Assembly: GCF_000372525.1 (NCBI RefSeq)
Contig: NZ_AQUR01000103.1
Coordinates: 1 to 64,000 of the forward strand
DNA: 64,000 nucleotides
DNA from: Cupriavidus neocaledonicus
Lineage (GTDB): Bacteria > Pseudomonadota > Gammaproteobacteria > Burkholderiales > Burkholderiaceae
Direction of reading: 5' to 3'
The notes under the pieces are model-generated. The model was not told where the DNA came from and searched no databases. It saw only the letters and a list, made by a program, of their open reading frames with translations. The position numbers and the translations under genes are program-made. Positions 1 to 7,894 of the stretch are shown here, in pieces (position 1 is the first letter of the stretch; each line of letters opens with the position of its first letter).

Positions 1-225
1 CCTATCATGCCGGTTACCAACGCGATCGAGAGCATCAACGCGCAGCTGCGCAAGATCATCAAGACGCGCGGTCACTTCCCCAGCGACGAGGCGGCGACCA
101 AGCTGCTGTGGCTGGCGCTGCGAAACATCACGGTGAAGTGGGGCAGTTCAACCCATGACTGGAAGGCTGCCATGAACCAGTTTGCGATCCTCTACGAGGA
201 ACGCTTCACCCACCCTTATCGTTAA
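1..225 (+). CDS. IS256-type transposase, C-terminal part (cut by window edge)
   Basis: This is the C-terminal 74 codons of a mutator/IS256-family DDE transposase. The reading frame is open to base 1, so the real start lies outside the window and the internal Met at base 7 is not a start. The segment with N-AIESIN followed by an R-K-I-I-K-T-R-G run and FP-SDEAA is the conserved C-terminal part of this family, around the last catalytic acidic residue. It ends with a TAA stop followed by a perfect hairpin. Whether the full element is active cannot be judged from this fragment. Confidence 0.85.
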   Translation, partial: PIMPVTNAIESINAQLRKIIKTRGHFPSDEAATKLLWLALRNITVKWGSSTHDWKAAMNQFAILYEERFTHPYR

Positions 226-234
226 GATATTGCT

Positions 235-261
235 GGCTCACCGTTCCATCGACGGTGAGCC
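235..261 (+). terminator. Hairpin after the transposase
   Basis: There is a perfect 10-bp inverted repeat (GGCTCACCGT at 235-244 and ACGGTGAGCC at 252-261) with a 7-nt loop. It starts ten bases after the transposase stop. It is followed by CTTTACC rather than a clean T tract, so termination is likely but not certain. Confidence 0.5.
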
Positions 262-269
262 TTTACCTG

Positions 270-297
270 CCCTGCACACAAAAAAACTGACAGGCCC
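270..297 (+). mobile_element. Probable right terminal repeat of the IS256-type element
   Basis: The A-rich stretch ending in CTGACAGGCCC reads on the other strand as GGGCCTGTCAG followed by a T run and GTGTGC. This resembles the terminal repeats of IS256-family elements and lies where the right end should be, about 70 bp after the transposase stop. The left end is outside the window, so the repeat match and target duplication cannot be seen. Confidence 0.45.
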
Positions 298-350
298 GCA
301 GCGCCGGACAAGCACGACCACCGACCGCAGTTCCAACGAATCCCAAACAC

Positions 351-1406
351 TCACACCGTAGCAACCGGCGTAACCGGCGACCCCACCGCCCCGGGCAACC
401 TCAACGGCGGCGCCGTCAACTGAAACCGCGTACGCCCATTCGCTCGCAACCAGTCAGCCAGTTCCCGCAAATACCAAAGCTCCCCCAGCGGCAATCCCAG
501 CTTGAACAGGCAATGGTGATGCAGCGGCAGCAAAGGATGGTGCGATTCGCCGTCGGGCGCCGGCCGGGCAGGGTAGCGTTCCACCGCATAGTTATCCGCG
601 ATCAGCGCCGCGATGCCCGCATCGGTGATCCAGTCCAGCAGCTTGTCGTCACGCCCGTCGAGCGCGCAGCAGCTGTGATGCAGCACTCCCTCATCAGGCT
701 CGCGCTGCATCGACAGCACCACTTCGGCAAAGCCCGTCCGCAGCAGCAGCATGTCGCCGCGTTCGACTTCCGCCTTGGCGGCGTCCATCGCGCGCATCAG
801 GTCGTCGTAGCCGACGTTGCGGAAGTCCATGCCAAAGACATGCGCCAGGTCCACCAGCACGCCGCGTCCCTGCATGCCCTTGACCGCGAAGTTCTCGATG
901 CCGAGCGCGTGCGCCGCGCTGTGGTCGTGGCCGCAGGGATGCGCCGCGAAGTTGTCGTCCTCGGCATAGTCGACCGGACCGACGATATGCTCGTTGGCGC
1001 GGTAGCCGTTGTAGTAGACCCGCTCGGCGCGGCCATCGCCGTCGGCGTCGAAGAGCGCGCCCACATGCGCCAGCGCGTCCCATTGCGTGCTGTACTGCAG
1101 GCACATCAGCACCTGGTCGTCGCTGATGACATCGGTGGCGGCAGGATCCATCTTCGCCAGCGGGAAGTTGGTGTACGGCGCGTCGTCGCGGAAGGTCGGC
1201 CGCAGCACCGGCGGATGGCGGCGCGGATTGAGCTTGTTGCCGCCGGGGTAGTCCAGCGGCAGCGACAGGCAGAAGCTCAGCCCGGCCTGCACCTCGCGCG
1301 CGCCCTTGATGACCTGTTCGGGCCCGATCAGGTTGATGCGGCCGAGCTGGTCGTCGGGGCCGAAGTCGCCCCAGTTGGAACCTTGCGGACGTTGCTTCCA
1401 GCGCAT
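351..1406 (-). CDS. Cyclase-family (kynurenine formamidase-like) hydrolase
   Basis: A 351-residue protein of the cyclase/kynurenine formamidase superfamily, metal-dependent hydrolases that act on amides or lactones. The family signature is seen as TQWDALAHVG near the middle of the N-terminal half and HDHSAAHALG further on, followed by GRGVLVDLA. The start at 1406 is preceded by AGGAGG with good spacing. A longer frame exists upstream, but its extra 43 residues look unlike the family. It is divergent from the galactarate dehydratase gene and shares a control region with two GntR-type palindromes, so co-regulation is likely. The substrate is unknown. A role beside galactarate breakdown, such as lactone opening, is only an inference. 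Confidence 0.8.
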   Translation of the reverse strand: MRWKQRPQGSNWGDFGPDDQLGRINLIGPEQVIKGAREVQAGLSFCLSLPLDYPGGNKLNPRRHPPVLRPTFRDDAPYTNFPLAKMDPAATDVISDDQVLMCLQYSTQWDALAHVGALFDADGDGRAERVYYNGYRANEHIVGPVDYAEDDNFAAHPCGHDHSAAHALGIENFAVKGMQGRGVLVDLAHVFGMDFRNVGYDDLMRAMDAAKAEVERGDMLLLRTGFAEVVLSMQREPDEGVLHHSCCALDGRDDKLLDWITDAGIAALIADNYAVERYPARPAPDGESHHPLLPLHHHCLFKLGLPLGELWYLRELADWLRANGRTRFQLTAPPLRLPGAVGSPVTPVATV

Positions 1407-1621
1407 GAGTCTTGCCTCCTTGCGTGTAGGTGGCCGTGCTGAACGACCAGCGGAATGGAATGCGAGCCGGACCGAAACGTTGCGCATGCCCGGCGCGTCG
1501 AGTCGCCGGCCTCGCCTGCATGAAACCGGTTGCACCCTTATAGGCCATGTCGGAGGCGGCGGTCATTTTGCGGTGCAGCACAAGGCCCTCGCCTCCGAAG
1601 ATGGCCTCCGCCTTCTTTCAT

Positions 1622-1638
1622 ATGTTGTCGTACAACAT
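1622..1638. promoter_or_regulatory. GntR/FadR-type operator, copy 1
   Basis: Seven-base arms ATGTTGT and ACAACAT flank a 3-bp centre (CGT), giving a perfect TTGT-N3-ACAA core. This is the form bound by FadR-subfamily GntR repressors of sugar-acid and carboxylate genes. The regulator itself is not nearby in the window. Confidence 0.6.
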
Positions 1639-1722
1639 CGCCATCATCTAGACTCCGTTTCGCGCCGAATTGCCAAGCGACTAGGGATAACCCGCAGCTA
1701 AAATGATAAGGAACCAGCTAAA

Positions 1723-1739
1723 ATGTTGTCCGACAACGT
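1723..1739. promoter_or_regulatory. GntR/FadR-type operator, copy 2
   Basis: ATGTTGT-CCG-ACAACGT is the same motif as the site at 1622-1638 with a single arm mismatch. The two sites start 101 bp apart. It lies 38 bp upstream of the garD start codon, where a repressor would block transcription. Confidence 0.6.
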
Positions 1740-1777
1740 AACACATGCTCTGAACGGGTTTCGGGGCCGGAGAGAAC

Positions 1778-3343
1778 ATGGCACCAGCACCTACAGCGAC
1801 CCCGCGGGCGGTGCGCCCCCTCTACATTGCGATGCACGCCGCCGACAACGTCGCCATCGTCGCCAATGACGGCGGCCTGCCGGCAGGCACCGCGTTCCCG
1901 TGCGGCCTGGTGCTGGCCGAAGCCGTCCCGCAAGGCCACAAGGTGGCGCTGGCCGACCTGCGCGAAGGCGATGCGGTGATCCGCTACAACGTGGTGATCG
2001 GCTACGCGCTCAGGGACCTGCCACGCGGCAGCTGGGTCAACGAACGCGTAATCAGGATGCCCGATGCGCCCGGGCTAAAGGACCTGCCGGTCGGCACGCG
2101 CGTGACGCCGCTGCCGCCGCTGGAAGGCTATACCTTCGAGGGCTACCGCAATGCCGACGGCTCGGTCGGCACCCGCAACATCCTGGGCATTACCACCACG
2201 GTGCAGTGCGTCGAGGGCGTGGTCGAGTTCGCGGTGCGACGCATCAAGGAAGAACTGCTGCCGAAGTACCCCAACGTCGACGACGTGGTCGGCCTGGAGC
2301 ATACCTATGGCTGCGGCGTTGCCATCGACGCGCCCGACGCCGGCATACCCATCCGCACCATCCGCAATATCGCGCTGAACCCCAACTTCGGCGGCGAGGT
2401 GATGATCGTCAGCCTGGGCTGCGAGAAGCTGCAGCCGGCGCGCCTGATCGGCGCCGGCACCATTCCGATCCAGAAGGCGGGCGAGCCCGACGTGGTGTGC
2501 CTGCAGGACGAGCAGCACGTGGGCTTCGCCTCGATGATCGAATCGATCATGGTCACGGCGGAAAAGCATCTCGCGCGCCTGAATGCGCGCCGGCGCGAGA
2601 CCTGCCCGGCGTCGGAGCTGGTGGTGGGGGTCCAGTGCGGCGGCAGCGATGCGTTCTCCGGCGTCACCGCCAACCCGGCGGTGGGCTTTGCCACCGACCT
2701 GCTGGTGCGCGCCGGCGCCACCGTGATGTTCTCCGAGGTGACCGAGGTGCGTGACGGCATCGACCAGCTCACCGCACGCGCCGCCACGCCCGAGGTGGCC
2801 GAGGCGCTGGTGCGCCAGATGGCCTGGTATGACCGCTACCTGGAGCAAGGCCAGGTCGACCGGAGTGCCAACACCACCCCGGGCAACAAGAAGGGTGGCC
2901 TGTCCAATATCGTCGAGAAGGCGATGGGCTCGATCGTCAAGTCCGGCACCGGGCCGATCCACGGCGTCAGCGGCCCGGGAGAAAAGGTCACGCAGAAAGG
3001 GCTGATCTACGCCGCCACGCCCGCCGGCGACTTTGTCTGCGGCACGCTGCAACTGGCCGCCGGCATGAACCTGCATGTGTTCACTACCGGGCGCGGCACG
3101 CCGTACGGGCTGGCGGAAGTGCCGGTGGTCAAGGTCTCCACCCGCAATGACCTGGCGCGGCGCTGGCACGACCTGATGGACATCAACGCCGGCCGCATCG
3201 CCACCGGCGAAGCCACCATCGAGGAAGTGGGCTGGGAGCTGTTCCACACGCTGCTGGCCGTGGCCAGCGGCAGGAAGTCGTGGGCGGAGCATTGGAAGAT
3301 CCGCAATGCGCTGGTGTTGTTCAATCCGGCGCCGGTGACCTGA
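1778..3343 (+). CDS. garD: Galactarate dehydratase (UxaA/GarD family)
   Basis: A 521-residue enzyme with the full layout of D-galactarate dehydratase (EC 4.2.1.42). It has an N-terminal SAF domain (about residues 12-85, with GLPAGT and GHKVAL), a linker, then the UxaA/altronate-dehydratase domains opening with GYRNADGSVGTRN. The conserved cysteine segments HTYGCGV, SLGCEK and VQCGGSD are present. Length matches the known enzyme. The reaction is galactarate to 5-dehydro-4-deoxyglucarate in the cytosol. The ATG is preceded by GGAGAGAAC. It is a single-gene unit preceded by two GntR-type operators. The split homologue of this architecture is found at 60410-61948 (suyA/suyB). Altronate dehydratase is less likely given the fused SAF domain and overall similarity to GarD. 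Confidence 0.85.
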   Translation: MAPAPTATPRAVRPLYIAMHAADNVAIVANDGGLPAGTAFPCGLVLAEAVPQGHKVALADLREGDAVIRYNVVIGYALRDLPRGSWVNERVIRMPDAPGLKDLPVGTRVTPLPPLEGYTFEGYRNADGSVGTRNILGITTTVQCVEGVVEFAVRRIKEELLPKYPNVDDVVGLEHTYGCGVAIDAPDAGIPIRTIRNIALNPNFGGEVMIVSLGCEKLQPARLIGAGTIPIQKAGEPDVVCLQDEQHVGFASMIESIMVTAEKHLARLNARRRETCPASELVVGVQCGGSDAFSGVTANPAVGFATDLLVRAGATVMFSEVTEVRDGIDQLTARAATPEVAEALVRQMAWYDRYLEQGQVDRSANTTPGNKKGGLSNIVEKAMGSIVKSGTGPIHGVSGPGEKVTQKGLIYAATPAGDFVCGTLQLAAGMNLHVFTTGRGTPYGLAEVPVVKVSTRNDLARRWHDLMDINAGRIATGEATIEEVGWELFHTLLAVASGRKSWAEHWKIRNALVLFNPAPVT

Positions 3344-3352
3344 AGGCTGGGT

Positions 3353-3586
3353 TTATTCGGGCGATGCGTGGCACCGCAACGGCTTCAGCAAATACGCCAG
3401 CCCGTTGTGATCCAGTTCATGCATCAGCGCCAGCAGCGCGCCGATCTGTCCCGGCGGAAAGCCTTCGCGCGCGAACCAGTTCAGGTAGTTGCCGGGCAGG
3501 TCCGCGATCAGCGTGCCCTTGTGCTTGCCAAAGGGCATGGTGACGGTGACCAGGCGCTTCAGTGCGTCGGCGTCGAAATCGGTCAT
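3353..3586 (-). CDS. DUF3820 family small protein
   Basis: A 77-residue protein with the DUF3820 hallmarks: a MPFGKHKGT motif near residue 16, followed by LPxNYLNWF and a C-terminal helix ending in LLKPLR. Members are small cytosolic proteins sometimes labelled quorum-sensing-regulated virulence factor; no biochemical role is established. The Met at 3586 is chosen because the family begins shortly before the FGKHKG motif, and the longer upstream frame is not conserved-looking. It is convergent with garD, 9 bp from its stop. Confidence 0.75.
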   Translation of the reverse strand: MTDFDADALKRLVTVTMPFGKHKGTLIADLPGNYLNWFAREGFPPGQIGALLALMHELDHNGLAYLLKPLRCHASPE

Positions 3587-3644
3587 GGAAGCAAGCCAGT
3601 CGGAAAGCGCCACGCTACCACAGTCGTGCTGGCAATAGCTGGGC

Positions 3645-4580
3645 TCAGGAGGCGCGCGGGCGCGCACGGGCCGGGGCCGCGGTTGCCTCCGCCACGGCGG
3701 CGCGCACGCATTCTGCCAGCAATTCCGACGCGCGCGACCGCGTGGCGCGCGCCGCGCGCGCGATCACCAGCGGCTGGCGCACGGTGTCTTCGCGTATCGG
3801 TTTCTCCACCACGGCGGTGATCTGCGATGACGCGGGCGCCTGCGTGATCAGCAGCGCCACGCCGAGGCCGTTGGCGACCATGCCACGCGCCAGTTCCAGC
3901 GAGGTGGCGCGGTAGCGCACCTCGGGCTGCAGCCCGAATTGCCAGAACGGCGCCATCAGGAATTCGCGACTGTGCGGCAGGTCGATCAGGATCAGCGGTT
4001 CCTGCGCCAGCTCGTGCAGCGAGAGGCTGCCGCGTCGCCGCGCCAGCCGCGAGCCCGCCGGCACCAGGCCGTAGGGCCGCAGTTCAGCCAGCAATTCGCG
4101 CTCCAGCTCGTCGGGCATGCCGACGTCATAGCTCAGCGCCAGTTCGATCTGTCCGCCGTGCAGCCAGTCTTCCAGCTGGGCCAGGTCGCCTTCGACAAAA
4201 CGCACTGCCAGGTTCGGATAGCGCTCGCGCGCCAGGCGCAGCAGCACCGGCAGGTAGACCGGCGCCAGCGTGCGGAAGACCCCGATCTGCACTTCGCCGG
4301 CCGCGCCGTCACCGCGCTTGTCGACCTCGAACGCCGTCGCCGCGCCCAGGATGTGGCGGGCTTCGGCCAGCTTGCGCACGCCGAAGCGGGTCAGGGTCAT
4401 GCGTGCGCCGGCGTCGCGGGCAAACAGGGCTTCGTCGAACAGCGCTTCCAGCTCGCGGATGGCCACCGAGATCGACGGCTGCGAGACGTTCAGCAGCCGG
4501 GCCGCCGCAGTGGTGCTGCCGGTTTCCGCGGTCGCGGTGAAGTAGCGCAACCGCCGCAGCGAGATGCGGGAGACAGGCAT
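3645..4580 (-). CDS. LysR-type transcriptional regulator
   Basis: A 311-residue LysR regulator. The winged helix-turn-helix lies at about residues 6-65 (TAAARLLNVSQPSISVAIRELE), followed by a substrate-binding domain starting near GEVQIGVF. It is transcribed divergently from the CoA-transferase/acyl-CoA dehydrogenase pair, the usual arrangement for a regulator of that operon. The effector would be a substrate or intermediate of that pathway, which is not known. Its 3' end lies just upstream of the DUF3820 gene in the same direction. Confidence 0.85.
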   Translation of the reverse strand: MPVSRISLRRLRYFTATAETGSTTAAARLLNVSQPSISVAIRELEALFDEALFARDAGARMTLTRFGVRKLAEARHILGAATAFEVDKRGDGAAGEVQIGVFRTLAPVYLPVLLRLARERYPNLAVRFVEGDLAQLEDWLHGGQIELALSYDVGMPDELERELLAELRPYGLVPAGSRLARRRGSLSLHELAQEPLILIDLPHSREFLMAPFWQFGLQPEVRYRATSLELARGMVANGLGVALLITQAPASSQITAVVEKPIREDTVRQPLVIARAARATRSRASELLAECVRAAVAEATAAPARARPRAS

Positions 4581-4660
4581 CAGGAAATCCTATAGGCGCT
4601 AGTCGAATTCCATATTTTACTTGATAGCCTGGGCTGCGCAGAATCGAGCCACTGAAACGC

Positions 4661-4697
4661 AAGCCATGCGCTTGCAAGCCATGCGCTTGCAAGCCAT
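4661..4697 (+). repeat. Tandem 15-bp repeat in the CoA-transferase leader
   Basis: AAGCCATGCGCTTGC occurs twice back to back (4661-4675, 4676-4690) and a third partial copy (AAGCCAT) follows. Each unit also contains the inverted pair GCAAG/CTTGC when read with its neighbour. It lies between the LysR gene and the CoA-transferase start, directly upstream of the ribosome site, so it could be a regulator-binding array or replication slippage. Confidence 0.7.
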
Positions 4698-4710
4698 CGA
4701 GGAGCAAGCC

Positions 4711-5889
4711 TTGGACCCTTCCAGCCATTCCAACCTGCCGCTCGCCGGCATCCGCGTAATCGACTTTTCGCGGGTCCTGGCCGGCCCTTACTGCACCGCG
4801 CTGCTGGGCGACCTGGGCGCCGAGGTGATCAAGATCGAGCCGCCGGGCGGCGACGACTACCGCGGCGTAGGGCCCTTCGTTGACGGCAGCAGCGGGCTGT
4901 TCTCGGCGATGAACCGCAACAAGCAGAGCATCGTCATCGACCTCAAGACTGCGGCTGGGCTGGAGCTGGCCCGCGCGCTGTGCGCGCGCGCCGACGTGGT
5001 GGTGGAGAACTTCCGCCCCGGCGTGGCGGACAAGCTCGGCATTGGCTACGAGGCGCTGCGGGCGCTGAATCCGTCGCTGGTCTATGCGAGCGTGTCGGGC
5101 TTCGGCCAGACCGGGCCGGAATCGCACCGGCCGGCCTACGACATCATCCTGCAGGCGATGTGCGGGCTGATGGACGCCACTGGCGCGCCCGACGGTGCGC
5201 CGACCATGCTTGGCGAGGCGGTCTCCGATGTGGTCAGCGGGCTTTTTGCCTCGTGGGGCGTGCTGGCCGCGCTGCTGGCGCGCGAGCAGAACGGGCGCGG
5301 CACGCATGTCGACGTGTCGATGTTCGACGCCACGCTGAGCCTGAGTGCGACGCTGGTGGCGCGCTATGCCGCCACCGGGCGCGCGCCGCAACGGGTGGGC
5401 AACCGCCATCCGTCGTCGGCGCCGTTCGGCGTGTACCGCGCCGCGGATGGCTTCTACGTGGTGGCGGTGCTCAACAACAAGCTGTTCCACACGCTGGCCG
5501 AGACCATCGGCTGCCCGGAGATGGCGCATGACCCGCGCTTTGCCGATGACGAATCGCGCTGCCGCTTCGAGCCCGCGCTGCGCGCCGGGCTCGAAGCCTG
5601 GTCGGCAGGCCTCACCGTGGCCGAGGTGAACCGTCTGCTGGGCGCGGCGGGCATTCCGGTCGCGCCGATCCGCAATGTCAGGCAGGCGCTGGAAAGCGAG
5701 CATGCCGCCCATCGCGGCCTGCTCACCGAGGTGGCGCGTCCGGAGGGCGGCACCGTGCGGCTGCCGTCGCAGCCGGTGAAGTTCTCGGGGTATGGCCCCA
5801 ATCGCGTCACGCCCGCGCCGGCGCTGGGGCAGCACACCGCGGCCATCCTGGCCGCGCACGATTTCAGCAAGGAGACACGACATGCTTAA
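4711..5889 (+). CDS. CaiB/BaiF (class III) CoA-transferase
   Basis: A 392-residue class III CoA-transferase, which moves CoA from a donor such as succinyl-CoA to a carboxylic acid. The N-terminal signature is clear (GIRVIDFSRVLAGPYCT, then GAEVIKIEPP), as is VENFRPGVADKLG. The catalytic Asp is expected in the GLMDATG region near residue 150. I chose the TTG at 4711 because it is preceded by GAGGAG with 6-nt spacing and the protein then begins a few residues before the domain. ATG codons inside the upstream 15-bp repeat are in frame but lack a ribosome site. It overlaps the acyl-CoA dehydrogenase gene by 8 bp, so the two are translationally coupled. The acid it activates is unknown. Confidence 0.85.
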   Translation: MDPSSHSNLPLAGIRVIDFSRVLAGPYCTALLGDLGAEVIKIEPPGGDDYRGVGPFVDGSSGLFSAMNRNKQSIVIDLKTAAGLELARALCARADVVVENFRPGVADKLGIGYEALRALNPSLVYASVSGFGQTGPESHRPAYDIILQAMCGLMDATGAPDGAPTMLGEAVSDVVSGLFASWGVLAALLAREQNGRGTHVDVSMFDATLSLSATLVARYAATGRAPQRVGNRHPSSAPFGVYRAADGFYVVAVLNNKLFHTLAETIGCPEMAHDPRFADDESRCRFEPALRAGLEAWSAGLTVAEVNRLLGAAGIPVAPIRNVRQALESEHAAHRGLLTEVARPEGGTVRLPSQPVKFSGYGPNRVTPAPALGQHTAAILAAHDFSKETRHA

Positions 5890-7030
5890 TATGCTTAAGC
5901 GACTAGGGGTCGAGCCGGCGGACCTGGAAATCGCCGATGCCATCGGCCGCTACGCGCAGAGCGAGCTGGCGCCGAAAGCGGCCGAGGTGGACCGCGCCGA
6001 GACCTCCACCACGCGCTATGTGCCGCAACTGGCCGAACTCGGCCTGATGGGGATGAACTTGCCGGAACGCTGGGGCGGCACGGAGACTTCGCCGGTGGCG
6101 CTGATCCTGTCGCTGGTGGAGGTCGCCAAAGCCTGCGCTTCGACGTCATCGATGCTCGGCGCGCACTACCTTGCCACCGATTCCATCCTGATCGGCGGCG
6201 ATGACAGCCAGCGTGCGCGCTACCTGCCTGACGCGGCGGCCGGCACGCGGCTGGGTGCATTCGCACTGACCGAGCCGCGCGCCGGCTCCAACCCGGCCGA
6301 CATGGCCACGCGCGCCACGCCCGAAGGCGATGGCTACCGGCTGCGCGGGGTCAAGCACTTTATTTCAAACGCCGAGGCGGCGGACTTTGTCGTGGTCTAT
6401 GCCAGGACCGACCCGGCCGCGGGCACGCGCGGCATCAGCGCCTTCGTGGTGGACCGCCACAGCGACGGTGTGCAGGTGGCGCCGGCGGAGAAGCTGATGG
6501 GCATCCACGGCGCCCCGGCCCACGAGGTGGCGCTCGACTGCTTCGTGCCCGCCGCCAACCGGCTCGGGGCCGAGGGCACGGGATTCCGCACCGCGATGAA
6601 GGTGCTGGACAACAGCCGGCTCGACGTCGCCGCCACCAGCCTGGGCATTGCCGAGGCGGCACTGGCCTGCGCGGTGGACTGGGCCCGGCAGCGCCAGGTG
6701 GGCGGCGAGCCGCTGGCGCGCAAGCAGGGCCTGCAATGGATGTTCGCGGACATGCGCACGCGGCTGGAGGCGGCCTGGCTGCTGACGCTGCAGGCCGCGG
6801 CGCGGCGCCGCGACGGCGAGCCCTTTACCGAGCAGGCATCGATGGCCAAGCTCTATGCGTCGGAGATGGTGGGCTTCGTCACCGATGCCGCGCTGCAGAT
6901 CCACGGCGGCTACGGCTTCACCCGCGAGATGCCGCTGGAGCGGCTGGTGCGCGATGCGCGCATCCTGCGCATCTACGAGGGCTCGTCGGAGATCCAGCGC
7001 ACGGTGATCGCGCGCGCGGTGCTGGGTTAG
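5882..7030 (+). CDS. Acyl-CoA dehydrogenase
   Basis: A 382-residue FAD-dependent acyl-CoA dehydrogenase of normal length. The N-terminal helical domain is followed by the mid-domain signature (FALTEPRAGSN) and the C-terminal signature HGGYGFTREMPLERLVRD. The catalytic-base segment IYEGSSEIQ keeps its Glu. The start at 5882 has AAGGAG upstream and overlaps the CoA-transferase stop. With that gene it forms a minimal acid-activation and dehydrogenation pair under the divergent LysR. The substrate is not predictable from sequence. The same pairing is known for 3-sulfinopropionate use (Act plus Acd desulfinase), but that role is speculation here. Confidence 0.88.
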   Translation: MLNMLKRLGVEPADLEIADAIGRYAQSELAPKAAEVDRAETSTTRYVPQLAELGLMGMNLPERWGGTETSPVALILSLVEVAKACASTSSMLGAHYLATDSILIGGDDSQRARYLPDAAAGTRLGAFALTEPRAGSNPADMATRATPEGDGYRLRGVKHFISNAEAADFVVVYARTDPAAGTRGISAFVVDRHSDGVQVAPAEKLMGIHGAPAHEVALDCFVPAANRLGAEGTGFRTAMKVLDNSRLDVAATSLGIAEAALACAVDWARQRQVGGEPLARKQGLQWMFADMRTRLEAAWLLTLQAAARRRDGEPFTEQASMAKLYASEMVGFVTDAALQIHGGYGFTREMPLERLVRDARILRIYEGSSEIQRTVIARAVLG

Positions 7031-7054
7031 GCGCCGCCGGACGGCCGGCGGCGC
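7031..7054. terminator. Bidirectional hairpin between convergent genes
   Basis: Perfect 10-bp stem (GCGCCGCCGG / CCGGCGGCGC) with a 4-nt ACGG loop. It begins on the base after the acyl-CoA dehydrogenase stop and ends 3 bp before the proQ stop, so it can serve both convergent transcripts. No T tract is present. Confidence 0.6.
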
Positions 7055-7057
7055 GGA

Positions 7058-7786
7058 TCAGGGCGTTGCCGGGGTATCGGGCGTAGCAGGCGTTACCGGG
7101 GTATCGGGCGTAGCCGGTGCCTGCGCCTCGGCAGGCGCCTCGGCCGACTCCGACGCGGCGCCGGCGGCGGGCGCCGCAGTGACGGCAGGCGCGGCAGCCT
7201 TGGCCTTCTGGCGTGCGGCGCCGGCGCGGCGCGCCTTCAGTTGCTGGGCGCGCTTGGCGTCCGCCTGCGTGACCACGCCGGCTTCGTTGCCGTCCAGGTC
7301 CAGCCGCTTGGCGCCTTCCACCATGCACGACCAGTAGCGCGCGCCGCTGCACCAGGTGCGGATTGCCTCGCGCAGTTCGGCCTCGTCCAGGCCGAGCTTG
7401 CCGGCGTGCTGGGTCAGGTCTTCGAAGGTGCCGATCTTCAGCGGCACCTTGGGCGCCGGGTTCTTGGGGAAGGCCTTGGGGAAGTGCTTCTGCAGCCGGG
7501 CAATGGAGTGCACCACCGGATCGACCGGCCTGGCCGGCGCGGCGGCAGGCGCCGCACGGCGGCCCTTGGCGCCCGCGGGTGCGCCCGCACCCGCGCCGGT
7601 ACGCTCGCCGTCACGCGGACGGTTCGGCGCGCCCTTGGATGCGCCCTTGGGTGCGCCCTTGGACGCGTCGCCGGTGGTGGCGCCGGTCGCGCCCTTGCGC
7701 GGGCCCTTGCGCTCGCCCTTGCTGGATTCGGCGGCCGCCTTCTTGGCGAGTTGGTCCCTGAGTGCTGCCAGTTGTTCGAAGCCCAT
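7058..7786 (-). CDS. proQ: ProQ/FinO-domain RNA chaperone
   Basis: A 242-residue protein with a central ProQ/FinO RNA-binding domain (about residues 88-190). Its landmarks are LQKHFPKAF, PLKIGTFEDL, a LREAIRTWC segment and QADAKRAQQLKARR. The domain is flanked by low-complexity tails. The N-terminal tail is basic and has repeated KGA-type units (residues 20-60). The C-terminal tail is Ala/Pro/Thr-rich and ends in TPDTP/TPATP repeats. ProQ proteins bind structured RNAs and support small-RNA regulation. The tails are longer and more repetitive than in enterobacterial ProQ, which carries only a C-terminal Tudor-like domain. The gene appears to be a single unit. Confidence 0.85.
   Translation of the reverse strand: MGFEQLAALRDQLAKKAAAESSKGERKGPRKGATGATTGDASKGAPKGASKGAPNRPRDGERTGAGAGAPAGAKGRRAAPAAAPARPVDPVVHSIARLQKHFPKAFPKNPAPKVPLKIGTFEDLTQHAGKLGLDEAELREAIRTWCSGARYWSCMVEGAKRLDLDGNEAGVVTQADAKRAQQLKARRAGAARQKAKAAAPAVTAAPAAGAASESAEAPAEAQAPATPDTPVTPATPDTPATP
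7062..7115 (-). repeat. 27-bp tandem repeat in the proQ 3' end
   Basis: Two adjacent 27-bp units (7062-7088 and 7089-7115) differ at two positions. They encode two in-frame copies of a nine-residue Thr-Pro-Ala-Asp unit at the protein C terminus. The unit length is a multiple of three, so copy-number change would alter tail length without a frameshift. Confidence 0.8.
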
Positions 7787-7894
7787 GATGTCTGCCGTTG
7801 TGTGAACCGGGATTGTATCAAGGCCGGCAGAGCGGGGCGGCGGCGCCCGGTGACGGCGCCGGCTGGCCAGCGCAGGGCAGGTGCCGCCGCAGTC

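Larger units (their letters stand above)
1407..1777. other. Divergent control region of cyclase and garD
   Basis: This 371-bp region between two divergent genes has no convincing gene. It holds two near-identical palindromes (1622-1638 and 1723-1739), listed separately, and it is locally richer in A+T than the flanking genes between about 1615 and 1735. Both promoters should lie here. I could not assign -35/-10 elements with confidence. Confidence 0.6.

Noticed and set aside
4661..4697. The 15-bp repeats as a CRISPR-like array
   Set aside because: They are back to back without spacers and number only two and a half.
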